A stretch of DNA of 56,932 bases from Deltaproteobacteria bacterium (GCA_029547185.1 JAKPPU010000063.1:1-56932); one strand, 5' to 3'; positions 41,933-50,633 are shown, counted from the stretch's first letter. Notes: a model not told the origin generated them from the letters alone. Made by a program: numbers and translations.

Positions 41933-43387
41933 TCAGGTGCGCTTCTTGTTGACATAGATGGTCACCTTCACCCACTGGCTCTGATTGCTCCTCATGCGGA
42001 CCTCGGGCGGCACGATGATCCTGACATCGAAGGTCATCGTCTCATTCACCTGAGACAGGTCGATCTTTTCCGTTTCGAGCGAAGACCTCCTCTTGATGAA
42101 GCCTTTCGTTGCATAGACGGGAATGCTCACCGGGCTCGTGCTCATGCCCTTGAACTCACAGCCTTTGGGGAGCTCTCCCGAGGTGTTGACATGGATCGGC
42201 GCGCTGAAGGGGTGGAACCGGTATGCGGTGAGCCTGATGGTGTCAGGCTTGATCCTCACCAGGGAGAGGTTCGAGGGCACCCTGAGCATGTCACCTGAGA
42301 GCGATATCTCCTGTCTCCCCTCTATGAGGTTCGCGAGGGGGACCGAGACCTTGAGTATGGATGGATCGAGCAGGTCAAAGGCCTGGTCCGGGCCTGTCAG
42401 CGTGACGGTGACCTCCCGGTGCCTGTTCTCCTCGATCTCCCACTCCGGAGATATGTTCCGGTATTCGATGGGCACTGCGAAATCACGCTGGACCGACTCC
42501 TTCTGATAGCCGAAGGCAAACCAGAGCCCGAAGGCCAGCATGACGGCAATGGCCTTTTCCATGGTGTTCTTCCTCCACCAGTTCGCCCTGATCTTATTTC
42601 CCCCGATGCGCTGCTCCTTCTCGTAGTAATCCATGATGATCGAGCTCAGGTCGGAGGGTTTCCATGCAATACTGAGCCTTCCGTCCTGGACGACGGAGAT
42701 GGTGCCCCGCTCTTCCGAGATCACGATGCACAAGACGTCGGATCTCTCCGAAAGGCCGATGGCTGCGGTGTGACGGAGCCCGAACTTGCCGAACTTGGAG
42801 GTGTCGAGGGAGAGGGGCAGATGGCACCCGAACTTGATGACCTTGTTGTCGTCGATGATCGCCGCCCCGTCATGACCGATGGAGTGCGGGTCGAATATGC
42901 TTGCGATCAGAGGCTGGCTCAACCTGCCGTTCAGATCGTAGCCGCCTTTCAAATGCCTCTCGAGAGGGTCGCGGCCCTGCAGAACGATGATGGCCCCGAT
43001 CTTTCTCGCGGCGAGGTCTGCGGCGCTCTCGACGAGCACGTCGACATCCACCGGCAGCCGCCTCTCGCCCTCACCCTTTCTGGCCTTCCTCAGTGCCCCC
43101 CAGGTGGCAAGCCTCTCGAAGAACCGTCTTATGTCTTCCTGAAAGATGACCACGAGGGCTATGAGAAGGATCGTGAAGAACCCCTGGAGCACGAGCGACG
43201 TGAGATAGAGATGGAAGAGGCGGGCGAAGATGTAGACCACCCCCAGGAGGCTTATCCCCGCAAAGACGAACCGGGATGCCGTATCCTTGAACCAGATGAG
43301 GACCACGTATATGAGCGTTGCGATGATGAGAATATCGAAGAAATCCTGTACCCTGAAGCCCCCGACTATTCCAAATAAATTATACAT
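41933..43387 (-). CDS. Diadenylate cyclase fused to YbbR domains (CdaA-CdaR-like)
   Basis: A 484-residue protein that appears to join two usually separate proteins. The N-terminal half is CdaA-like: three membrane helices (~15-95), then a DAC domain with HDGAAII (DGA motif) and GLRHTAAIG (RHT motif) that makes cyclic di-AMP from ATP. A fourth membrane helix (~275-295, IAVMLAFGLWFAFGY) follows, and the C-terminal ~190 residues are YbbR-type extracytoplasmic repeats (VTLTGPDQAFDLLD, VSIPVYATKGF). In Firmicutes, CdaR is a YbbR protein that regulates CdaA. ATG 43387 (MYNLFGIVGG) is chosen; the upstream extension to 43486 looks non-coding. Confidence 0.85.
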   Translation of the reverse strand: MYNLFGIVGGFRVQDFFDILIIATLIYVVLIWFKDTASRFVFAGISLLGVVYIFARLFHLYLTSLVLQGFFTILLIALVVIFQEDIRRFFERLATWGALRKARKGEGERRLPVDVDVLVESAADLAARKIGAIIVLQGRDPLERHLKGGYDLNGRLSQPLIASIFDPHSIGHDGAAIIDDNKVIKFGCHLPLSLDTSKFGKFGLRHTAAIGLSERSDVLCIVISEERGTISVVQDGRLSIAWKPSDLSSIIMDYYEKEQRIGGNKIRANWWRKNTMEKAIAVMLAFGLWFAFGYQKESVQRDFAVPIEYRNISPEWEIEENRHREVTVTLTGPDQAFDLLDPSILKVSVPLANLIEGRQEISLSGDMLRVPSNLSLVRIKPDTIRLTAYRFHPFSAPIHVNTSGELPKGCEFKGMSTSPVSIPVYATKGFIKRRSSLETEKIDLSQVNETMTFDVRIIVPPEVRMRSNQSQWVKVTIYVNKKRT

Positions 43388-43675
43388 CTTGGCTGTCCTG
43401 ACTCGTGATTCCTGTTTTGGTGCATTCACCGGAAGGAGGCCTGATTGTTGAAAATGCCTTTGAGAACGGCCCCCGTTTTTTTTCATATACTACCAGCGCA
43501 CCAAAGAGTCCACCCTGCATTTGGCATCGCCTTTCATTTTTTTATCTTCGCACGCAGGGAAAATGAAGCCGGTGCGCTCCCCATCTCTTGGATATTTCTT
43601 GATGATCATGTCTTCTCGAAAGGCCCTGTTGTCCGCATCAGGGTCTCATATAATCAGTGATAGAAGGAGGCGAGT

Positions 43676-44458
43676 ATGCCGCTGAAAAACAGGACGGCCA
43701 TAGTGACCGGTGCAGGAAGGGGCCTTGGGAAATCGATAGCAAAGGCCTTTGCCCGTGAAGGCGCCAATGTCATGATGATGAGTCTCGATGAGGACGAGCT
43801 GATGAAGGTGGCGGACGAGGCAGGACGAGTCAGACCCGGAAGGGTCATTGCCCGTGCCGGGGATGTCTCTGACGAGCACGACGTGTCGGAAACCGTGAAT
43901 GAAACCTTTGAGCGATTCCAGGGCGTCGATATTCTCGTAAACAACGCCGGCATCATCGGCCCGCCCCGCTTCCTGGAAGATGCCGACATCGCGAGCTGGA
44001 ACAGGACCATCGGCGTCAACCTCGGCGGGTTCTTCCTCTTCACCCGCGCCGTGCTTCCGCACATGATCGAAAAGCGCCGGGGAAAGATCATCAACATCAT
44101 CTCCGGCCTCGGCGAGATGCCGTTCCCGCGTTTCTGCGCCTATGCCGTGTCGAAGGCGGGCGGCATCCAGCTCACCCGGTCGATCGCATCCGAGATGGAG
44201 CCTTACGGCATACAGGTCAACGCCATCGATCCCGGCGTCATGGACACCGGCATGCAGGAAGAGATCCGGAGGCTGGGCCCCGGAGTCCTCGGAGAGGAGG
44301 TGTTCAGAGAGTTCGAGGAATACCGGAATGAACATCTTCTCAAGAATCCTGATGACGTGGCCCCTCTTGCCGTATTCCTCGCATCGGGCGCATCCAATCA
44401 CATTACCGGCCGGATCGGCTCCATGCGATTCTACCGGCAGATGGGCTGGAAGGGGTAA
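43676..44458 (+). CDS. SDR-family oxidoreductase
   Basis: A 260-residue short-chain dehydrogenase/reductase. Cofactor motif TGAGRGLGK (11-19), NNAG (89-92), and catalytic Ser143, Tyr156 and Lys160 (YAVSK). The family uses NAD(P)H to interconvert alcohols and ketones, for example in 3-ketoacyl reduction. AAGGAGGCGAG precedes the ATG. The C-terminal end (ITGRIGSMRFYRQMGWKG) differs from FabG, so the substrate is open. Confidence 0.9.
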   Translation: MPLKNRTAIVTGAGRGLGKSIAKAFAREGANVMMMSLDEDELMKVADEAGRVRPGRVIARAGDVSDEHDVSETVNETFERFQGVDILVNNAGIIGPPRFLEDADIASWNRTIGVNLGGFFLFTRAVLPHMIEKRRGKIINIISGLGEMPFPRFCAYAVSKAGGIQLTRSIASEMEPYGIQVNAIDPGVMDTGMQEEIRRLGPGVLGEEVFREFEEYRNEHLLKNPDDVAPLAVFLASGASNHITGRIGSMRFYRQMGWKG

Positions 44459-44589
44459 CGTATCGCGTAACAGAATTTCATCCGAAAAGCATGTGCCTTT
44501 TGCAGAATCGGGACGAAATATCTTGAAACATTTGCCGGTTCGGGTCATCATAGAGACTCGATGATTTTTATTTTAAAGGAGGAGGATCT

Positions 44590-45216
44590 ATGGTTCTGAA
44601 CCATCCTGAAGCAACAGCACAGGCGTTGGGCATAGTCAGGTCGGGCGAGCAGTTCCAGTGGTATGTGATCCCGCTTCTGGTGATTGTCCTGTACATCTAC
44701 GGTAACGAGTACGAGCGCGGCAACTACAAGGCCATCGCAGCGGGCCTGGGCCTCTACATGGTCCACTGGTTCGTGGAGATCGGGAACGCGGTCATCCAGC
44801 ACCTGTCGGGCCACGCACTGTGGACCGTGCCGACGGGCACGGCGTTTTCCATCATGGTGGGCGTGGGTGCCGAGATCAGCCTGATGTTCTCCATCGCGGG
44901 CATCGTCGCCACGAAGCTGCTCCCCAAGGACCCGAAGGCCAGAATGCTGGGCATCAACAGCCGCGTCTTCATTGCTGTCTCCACTGCCGCGGCCGCTGCC
45001 ATCATCGAGATCTTCCTCGTGAGGACCCCGACCTTTGTCTGGGTCTATCCCTTCTGGGGCGCCTTCCCTGTCTTCATCCTGGTCTATGTCCCCTTCTTCG
45101 CCGCTGCGGTGTGGTGCTTTGACGCCCCCTTGAAGAAGAGCATGACCTTCATAGGCATTCTCGGGGCGATAAACATCGCAGGGCTCATAGTCTTCGGCTC
45201 GCTCGGGTGGATCTAG
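44590..45216 (+). CDS. Polytopic membrane protein of unknown function
   Basis: A 208-residue protein with about six hydrophobic helices, starting with FQWYVIPLLVIVLYIYG. The second helix region contains LYMVHWFVEIGNAVIQHLSG with two His and a Glu in or near the membrane, and the third has ISLMFSIAGIVATKLL. These polar residues might bind a metal or quinone, which is inference. TTTAAAGGAGGAGG gives a strong ribosome-binding site. I do not recognise the family. It follows the SDR gene by 131 bases. Confidence 0.7.
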   Translation: MVLNHPEATAQALGIVRSGEQFQWYVIPLLVIVLYIYGNEYERGNYKAIAAGLGLYMVHWFVEIGNAVIQHLSGHALWTVPTGTAFSIMVGVGAEISLMFSIAGIVATKLLPKDPKARMLGINSRVFIAVSTAAAAAIIEIFLVRTPTFVWVYPFWGAFPVFILVYVPFFAAAVWCFDAPLKKSMTFIGILGAINIAGLIVFGSLGWI

Positions 45217-45282
45217 GAGAACCGTTCAGGAGAGTTAAGGCTACTTTTCCTTTACCGAAGTCGTAAAAGTGCGTTCGGTGAA

Positions 45283-45478
45283 GAGGAGGCAGGAGGGTGC
45301 CTTCCTTCACCAGGATCGCTTTTCGAATGCATCTTGTTGTGTGCCCTTAAGGGCGACTCTGTAAACTCGCCTCCCTTAGGGAGGCTCAGACAGTACGGGG
45401 TCAAACGCCCTCCGGGCAACACCCATGGATGCAAATCGAAAAGTGCTCAATGGTTCATCCAGGGTCACCCCTGCCTCC
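45283..45478. repeat. ~200-bp imperfect palindrome with nested hairpins
   Basis: The 489-base gap 45217-45705 has no convincing gene. Its main content is a long imperfect inverted repeat centred on 45377. Outer arms GGAGGCAGG (45285-45293) and CCTGCCTCC (45470-45478) are perfectly complementary. GCTTTTCGA (45318-45326) matches the complement of TCGAAAAG-TGC (45436-45446). Inner arms TGCCC/GGGCG (~45342-45354) mirror CGCCC/GGGCA (45406-45418). The centre is GCCTCCC-TTA-GGGAGGC (45369-45385). A separate small hairpin (ACCGAA/TTCGGT) lies at 45254-45279. It looks like a miniature inverted-repeat element or structured RNA. Confidence 0.6.
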
Positions 45479-45630
45479 AATCACGCTCGGAGGACGGAAA
45501 CCGCTATCCAAGATTGAAAAGGCACTCTGCCTCTGACAATGAATTAGGGAAAATGGATTTTGAATCTCATGAATCCTATCGAGGTATCCAGATAATGTAT
45601 TCGAAGCAGACTGACCTTTGCTCTCCTCAC

Positions 45631-45719
45631 GATATACGTGCAGTTGACAAGTTTGCTGACAAGATATACTTAATGTACAAAAGAGACAATAGGAGAGCAT
45701 GACGAATGATACGTATATC
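45631..45719. promoter_or_regulatory. Candidate operator pair around toxin-antitoxin promoter
   Basis: GATATACGT (45631-45639) and its exact reverse complement ACGTATATC (45711-45719) flank the promoter. The right copy also contains the perfect 8-base palindrome ATACGTAT (45709-45716) and overlaps the first codons of the antitoxin. Phd-type antitoxins bind such sites to repress their own operon. Confidence 0.4.
45644..45670 (+). promoter_or_regulatory. Sigma-70-type promoter for toxin-antitoxin operon
   Basis: Perfect TTGACA (45644-45649) and TATACT (45665-45670), five of six matches to TATAAT, with a short 15-base spacer. Transcription would begin near 45677, about 30 bases before the antitoxin ATG. 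Confidence 0.5.
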
Positions 45720-45954
45720 CACAAGTGAGCTGAGGAAGGATACGGCTGACGCACTGAATAAGGTGGCTTATGGGGGGGACCGGATAGCTCTTCAGCGGAG
45801 AGGCAAGGATGTTGCGGTGATCGTATCCGTTGAAGACTATGAACTGCTGAGAGCTATTGAAGACAAGGTTGATCTGGAGACAATGAGAAAGATCAAAGAA
45901 GAGCCGGGTGAAGATGTCCCCTGGGAAGATCTCAAGAAAGAACTCGGCCTTTAA
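45706..45954 (+). CDS. Antitoxin, Phd/YefM family
   Basis: An 82-residue antitoxin. The N-terminal DNA-binding part is MIRISTSELRKDTADALNKV with GDRIALQRRGKDVAVIVSVEDYELL, the standard Phd/YefM pattern. The acidic C-terminus (EEPGEDVPWEDLKKEL) is the toxin-binding tail. AGGAG lies about 10 bases before the ATG. Its TAA overlaps the toxin ATG by one base. Confidence 0.9.
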   Translation: MIRISTSELRKDTADALNKVAYGGDRIALQRRGKDVAVIVSVEDYELLRAIEDKVDLETMRKIKEEPGEDVPWEDLKKELGL

Positions 45955-46214
45955 TGCCTTATACGATAAGATTCAGCCCGCATGCTGCCAGGGCTTTTCG
46001 CAAGCTCTCACGTGCCGTACAGGTACGTATGTACGGAGCGATCGAACCTCTGAAAGAAAATCCGAGAATGTCAGGCGCTGAAAAGCTCAAAGGTTCTGAA
46101 AACGCCTATAGAATCCGGGTCGGAGATTATAGGATTCTTTATGAAATCCAAGAGGAAGAGCTTATTGTCTATGTTATAGAAACAGGCCATCGGCGCGATG
46201 TTTACAGGCGATAA
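45954..46214 (+). CDS. Toxin, RelE/ParE family
   Basis: An 86-residue RelE-fold toxin: YTIRFSPHAARAFRKLSRAV, then GAEKLKGSENAYRIRVGDYR and RILYEIQEEELIVYVIETGH with RRDVYRR at the end. The basic residues Arg and Lys in these strands are those used by ribosome-dependent RNases, although ParE-type gyrase toxins share the fold. It is translated together with the antitoxin. No mobile element is seen next to it apart from the palindrome upstream. Confidence 0.9.
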   Translation: MPYTIRFSPHAARAFRKLSRAVQVRMYGAIEPLKENPRMSGAEKLKGSENAYRIRVGDYRILYEIQEEELIVYVIETGHRRDVYRR

Positions 46215-46432
46215 AATCCTTTGCCTGTCAAGCTCCCTCCCCGGCTTCATGGTCGAGCAGCCCTTCGACTCAGCATCATTTTGTGGCACGCAAGTCTGGA
46301 GCAATAAAAAAATATGAATGCCCATAAGAAAAAGTGACTGTTCACCAAGGTCTGTCCGTCCGCAAAAAGAGCCCCCCGGCCATCCACCTCCCCGATCAGA
46401 CAATTTCAGGTGATGCAAATCCCCTGGGTATC

Positions 46433-47587
46433 TTATTTCAGGATCACGTTCGCCGGCAGTCTGTTCATAAGGATGTCCGACGCCTCCTCGATCATGTCCT
46501 CGACGACCTTTCGTGCGGGCTTGATCTCGTGGATGATGCCGGAGATCTGGCCGGCAAAGCCTCCGATGTAGTCCTCCCTGCCCGCATCGATGAAGCTTCC
46601 CATGAGGGCAGAGGAGATGAGGACCTGCATGGGGAACGGCAGGGGCTCCAGGCCCGATCCGTTCCAGAGGTCGTGGAACTTGCTGTAGCTGGTCCTCGAG
46701 GTCTTGCCCGTGTAGGCATGGCTCACCCGGGTGTCCTCGTCTGACGAAGACAGGATGCGCCGTTTGTTGATGTCGAGCGCCCCGCTCTCGTCGGTCGCAA
46801 GGAAGCGCGTTCCCACCCAGACGCCGGCGCAGCCCATGGCGAGGGCGGCGGCAAGCCCGCGGCCGTCGCCGATGCCGCCGGCGGCGAGGACCGGGATGTC
46901 GCCCGCTGCATCGAGCACGCCCGGCAGCAGGGCCATGGTGCCGATCCTTCCCGTGTGCCCTCCCCCCTCATGTCCCTGGGCCACGAGGAGATCGACCCCT
47001 GATTCCCTCATGCGGACTGCATTCTTGATGTTGCCGGTGATGCCGAGGACCCTGATCCCGTTTGCGTGGGCCTCCTCCACCATGAAGCCGGGATTTCCCA
47101 GGCCGGCGCAGAAGAGCGGCACCTTTTCCTCGATGCATACCTTCACCGCCTCGAGGGGGCGCATCGTGGTGGTGTCCAGCCTCACCATGATGTCCGCCTC
47201 TTCGAGCATGAGCTCTTCTCTGACCTTCCGGATCCATTCCCGGTGGGGCTTCGGAATGGTCTTCAGGACCACGCTCAAGGGGAGCTCCTTGATGTCGCCG
47301 TAATCGACCGGCTTCTCCGATACCACGCTTTTCGGAAGCAGGAGATCGACCCCGAAAGGCTTGTCCGTCCGCTGCTTTATGAGCCTGATCGCCTCTCTCA
47401 GCTCGTCGACGGTGAACCCACTGCCGCCGAGCACCCCGAGCCCGCCGGCCTCGGAGACGGCCACCACGAGATCGACCGTCGAGCCTGCCTTCTCGCCGAT
47501 GAGGACAGGCCCCATCCCCGCACACAGGATGGGATATTCGATGCCGAGCATATCGCACAACTTCGTCCTGAGAACCCTGCCAGCCAT
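46433..47587 (-). CDS. Nitronate monooxygenase family protein
   Basis: A 384-residue FMN TIM-barrel of the nitronate monooxygenase/2-nitropropane dioxygenase family. Motifs: YPILCAGMGPVLIGEKAGST, EAGGLGVLGGSGFTVDELRE, QGHEGGGHTGRIGTMALLPG (with the conserved His pair) and VLAAGGIGDGRGLAAALAMG. In anaerobes the name is nominal; related enzymes include enoyl reductases. ATG 47587 (MAGRVLRTKL) has AGGAGGAGG upstream. It lies 77 bases after the acyl-CoA dehydrogenase gene and is probably co-transcribed with it. Confidence 0.85.
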   Translation of the reverse strand: MAGRVLRTKLCDMLGIEYPILCAGMGPVLIGEKAGSTVDLVVAVSEAGGLGVLGGSGFTVDELREAIRLIKQRTDKPFGVDLLLPKSVVSEKPVDYGDIKELPLSVVLKTIPKPHREWIRKVREELMLEEADIMVRLDTTTMRPLEAVKVCIEEKVPLFCAGLGNPGFMVEEAHANGIRVLGITGNIKNAVRMRESGVDLLVAQGHEGGGHTGRIGTMALLPGVLDAAGDIPVLAAGGIGDGRGLAAALAMGCAGVWVGTRFLATDESGALDINKRRILSSSDEDTRVSHAYTGKTSRTSYSKFHDLWNGSGLEPLPFPMQVLISSALMGSFIDAGREDYIGGFAGQISGIIHEIKPARKVVEDMIEEASDILMNRLPANVILK

Positions 47588-47664
47588 AGAGCCTCCTCCT
47601 GCATTGTCAACCTCATCATGACTCATCCAATGCCATCCCCGCCGGCAGCCTGCCTCACAACACT

Positions 47665-48813
47665 TCACCCCTGCAGGTAGCCGCCGATGATGAGCTTCTG
47701 GATCTCGGTCGTGCCCGCGCCGATGGCATAGACCTTTGCATCGCGCATGTATTTCTCCACGGGGAACTCTTTCATGTACCCGTATCCGCCGTGGATGTGC
47801 ACTGCCTCGGCAGTCACCCTGTTCACCATCTCGCAGGCATAGAGCTTGACCATGGCCGCGAGCATCCGGGTCTGCCGGTAGTCCTTCCGGTCCCAGCAGG
47901 AGAGGCCCTTGTATGCGAGAAGCCGCGAGGCCTCGATCTCCACGAGCATGTTCGCGAGCTTGTCCTGGATCATCTGAAAGCTGAAGATGGGCTGGGAGAA
48001 CTGCCTGCGCTCCTTCGAGTACTTGAGAGCGGCGTCGAAGGCGGCCTGCGCAATGCCGATGGCCTGGCAGCTCCAGAGGAACCTCTCGATATCGAGCCCC
48101 GAGAACATGACCTTTATCCCCTTGCCTTCCGTGCCGCCGAGCAGGTTCTCCTCCGGCACGCGGCAGTCCTCGAGCACGATCTCGCCCGTGGGAGACGACC
48201 TGAGGCCCATCTTCGAGAACTTCTTTCCCCTTGAATAGCCCGGGAAGTCCTTTTCGACGATGAAGGCGCTCAGCCCATGGATGCCGAGCGAGGGGTCGGT
48301 CGTGGCATAGATGAGGGCGACGTCCGCGATGGGCGCATTCGAGATGAAGGTCTTCGAGCCGTTCAGGACGTACTCATCCCCGTCCTTCCTCGCCCTCGTC
48401 CGCAGGGAGAGGGCGTCCGAGCCCGCCTCCGGCTCGGTCAGGCCCATGCACCCGCGCATTTTCCCCGAAGCGAGCAGCGGAAGGTATTTCGCCTTCTGCT
48501 CGTCAGTGCCGTTTCGGGCGATATTGTCGCCGCAGAGCAGGGTGTGCGCCCCGAAGACCACGGCAACGCCGGGATCGACCTTGCTCGTCTCCTCGGCCAT
48601 GATGCCGATCGAGAGGTAATCGGTATGGGTGCCGCCGTACTCTTGCGGCATTCCCATGCCCACAAACCCGAGCTCGACCGCCTTGTCCCACAGCTCTTCG
48701 ACGAAGACCTCCTCCTCGTCCATTCTGGCCACATGCGGCGAGATCTCCCTGTTCGCGAATCTGCGCACGCTCTCCTGCAGCATCCTCTGTTCGTCCGTCA
48801 GCTCGAAATCCAT
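47665..48813 (-). CDS. Acyl-CoA dehydrogenase
   Basis: A 382-residue FAD enzyme oxidising acyl-CoA to enoyl-CoA. Motifs: GLTEPEAGSDA (FAD/substrate), YVLNGSKTFISNA, and the C-terminal YAIGAGTTEIQKLIIGG. The usual catalytic Glu of the YEGT motif is absent (GAGT); instead Glu243 in FSGLDIERFLW is placed as in isovaleryl-CoA and long-chain dehydrogenases, so a branched or longer acyl substrate is possible. AAGGGGG precedes the ATG. Downstream is the nitronate monooxygenase-like gene. Confidence 0.93.
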   Translation of the reverse strand: MDFELTDEQRMLQESVRRFANREISPHVARMDEEEVFVEELWDKAVELGFVGMGMPQEYGGTHTDYLSIGIMAEETSKVDPGVAVVFGAHTLLCGDNIARNGTDEQKAKYLPLLASGKMRGCMGLTEPEAGSDALSLRTRARKDGDEYVLNGSKTFISNAPIADVALIYATTDPSLGIHGLSAFIVEKDFPGYSRGKKFSKMGLRSSPTGEIVLEDCRVPEENLLGGTEGKGIKVMFSGLDIERFLWSCQAIGIAQAAFDAALKYSKERRQFSQPIFSFQMIQDKLANMLVEIEASRLLAYKGLSCWDRKDYRQTRMLAAMVKLYACEMVNRVTAEAVHIHGGYGYMKEFPVEKYMRDAKVYAIGAGTTEIQKLIIGGYLQG

Positions 48814-48978
48814 GCAACCCCCTTATAAAATGAAATACACTTGTGCCGGCAGGATGCAGGCTGCCGTCTTCCTAGTGCTTTTTCAACATCAATACCGAAC
48901 CCTTATCTCGTCATTCCTTGAGAAGACGCACAGGCGTCAACGCAGAGGCCAATTCCGCTTTATACGTCTTGCTCATCG

Positions 48979-50130
48979 CTAACAAAGTCCCTCTGTTGGC
49001 GGAGCACCAGGTTTTTGAACCTTGAACGAGAAGTCCGGGCCTTCTACGACCTCGCCGCCCGTAGTGAGGATCTCATAGTTGACCTTGCGCTGCTCCCTCG
49101 TTTCCCAGCAGACGAACTGGCAATTGCCGCACGTGGTCCTGAAGCGGTCATACGGCTTGTCGATAAAGCCGTAGTCCGAGTGGAAAACGAGATCCGACAG
49201 GCATTTCGAGTAATAGTTGTGCTTCCAGAGGTTGCTCTTCACGAAGCTGTTCCAGAAGTAGACGATGGTATCGTCATTGTCGGGCAGGGTTATCCTTCCC
49301 GGCGACCAGGTGGACCAGCCCTTGTGCCTGTCCTGTCCGGTGAACCCTGCACAGCACAGTATGCAGCGGAGGTTGTGCCCCTTCTTGGCATGGGTGAAGC
49401 GCTTCCGGCCGATCACGACGTGGTCTTCGTTCTTCGGATGAATCATGCCCACCTGGCAGACCTTCGTGCAGATCCGGCAGCCGTCGCAGGGCGCGTCTTC
49501 CATCATGGGATCCGAAGGCATGATCGCGTCGGTGATCACCGTGTCGAACAGGACCCGCGCTCCGTACTCTGGGGTCATGACGTTTCCGCTCCACCCGAAG
49601 CTCCCGAGCCCTGCGGCAACCGCGCCGTACCGGTGGGAAAAGCTCGGCGTCAGGTTCCAGTCCGTGTAGTCCGCGGTCTTCTCGTAGAGGGCCTGCACGA
49701 GCACCTTCTTCAAGGAGGCCGAGACCCTTCCCGACTTCGAGCTCAGCCAGTCGGTCATCTTCTGGCGCCAGACAAAGGGTATGCGCCGGTATTTCCTGCC
49801 GTCCTTGAATCGATAATCGAGGTTGGGCTGTACGGCCACCGCCTTGAAGCCTCCGGATCGAAGGGCGCCTGCAATCTCCTTGCATATGTCGAAAAGCTTT
49901 GCATAGACCGCTGTCTCGTGCTCCTGGAGGGACTGGTGGTCTTTCTTCCCGAGGTAGGCCCGTATGATCTCCCCGTCGAGGGGCAGCATCACCGAGACGA
50001 TCGATCTCGCGCCCGGGAGGAGGTAGCCAGGGTTCATGGAGGCAGGGCCCCCTTCGAACCTGTCGACAGAGGATATGCCGACCTTGGCGGCACCGCTCTT
50101 AAGGGCAATATGCCTGATCTCCTTCTTCAT
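48979..50130 (-). CDS. QueG/reductive-dehalogenase-like 4Fe-4S protein
   Basis: A 383-residue protein. The core YGAVAAGLGSFGWSGNVMTP and PEYGARVLFDTVITD match the cobalamin-dependent QueG/reductive dehalogenase fold, and CDGCRICTKVCQVGMI binds a 4Fe-4S cluster. More Cys follow in CILCCAGF and TCGNCQFVCWE, giving a second probable cluster. Epoxyqueuosine reductase itself has a different C-terminus, so I call it only family-like. There is no Tat signal, so it is cytoplasmic. It follows a small membrane protein gene by 53 bases. Confidence 0.75.
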   Translation of the reverse strand: MKKEIRHIALKSGAAKVGISSVDRFEGGPASMNPGYLLPGARSIVSVMLPLDGEIIRAYLGKKDHQSLQEHETAVYAKLFDICKEIAGALRSGGFKAVAVQPNLDYRFKDGRKYRRIPFVWRQKMTDWLSSKSGRVSASLKKVLVQALYEKTADYTDWNLTPSFSHRYGAVAAGLGSFGWSGNVMTPEYGARVLFDTVITDAIMPSDPMMEDAPCDGCRICTKVCQVGMIHPKNEDHVVIGRKRFTHAKKGHNLRCILCCAGFTGQDRHKGWSTWSPGRITLPDNDDTIVYFWNSFVKSNLWKHNYYSKCLSDLVFHSDYGFIDKPYDRFRTTCGNCQFVCWETREQRKVNYEILTTGGEVVEGPDFSFKVQKPGAPPTEGLC

Positions 50131-50183
50131 GGGTCACCCGGATAGTCCGGCCCCGAACGGCCGGATATGCATCCGATAAAGAC

Positions 50184-50462
50184 CTACTTGAAGACCTTGA
50201 GCTTGAGCGGGAGCCACCAGGTGAAGCCGAACAGCATGGTCTTCACGGCGGTCTTTACGGGAGAGACCCCGGCAGCCCTTCCGATCCTCATCGAAAGAAG
50301 CATCTCGAGCGGGTGACCGAGCACCCATACGAGAAGGATCTGCTTCCAGAACTTTTTGAGCTTTTCATCCTCAAAGGGCTTGACGAGCCCTGCAACGATG
50401 AAAGCCCACCCGGCGAGCGCGCCTCCCATCATGAGATACCACAAACCTTTGCTCTTCAGCAC
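50184..50462 (-). CDS. Small membrane protein
   Basis: About 92 residues, starting at GTG 50462 (MLKSKGLWYL once read as Met), which has GAGGAGG 6 bases upstream; an ATG at 50489 would place that site within the gene. It has two or three hydrophobic helices (MMGGALAGWAFIVAGLV, ILLVWVLGHPLEMLLSM) and a basic tail. Small membrane partner of the following iron-sulfur protein is a possibility, since they are adjacent in one direction. No function recognised. Confidence 0.55.
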   Translation of the reverse strand: MLKSKGLWYLMMGGALAGWAFIVAGLVKPFEDEKLKKFWKQILLVWVLGHPLEMLLSMRIGRAAGVSPVKTAVKTMLFGFTWWLPLKLKVFK

Positions 50463-50633
50463 GAGAACCTCCTCTCCTGTGAAACACATATTGATCGGAT
50501 CTACAGGTATATTATCTTTTTTTTACCGATAAATGAAGCATTTTCCGAGTTTCCTTTCAGGGGGCTGCCAGGCACTCTTGCATTTGCCCGGCCGGTATGT
50601 ATTTATTTAAGAGACAATTAAGGAGGTCCTCAG

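Noticed and set aside
42419..43378. A 319-codon plus-strand frame opposite the diadenylate cyclase gene
   Set aside because: The minus strand carries DGA and RHT motifs of a real enzyme; the opposite frame is acidic low-complexity sequence.
43626..43654. A promoter before the SDR gene with a perfect TATAAT at 43649-43654
   Set aside because: The only good -35 candidate (TTGTCC at 43629) leaves a 14-base spacer, which is too short; evidence is too weak for a feature.
45334..45702. A 122-codon open frame between the membrane protein and the toxin-antitoxin pair
   Set aside because: It reads through half of the long palindrome, has no ribosome-binding site and no recognisable domain; its composition follows the repeat.
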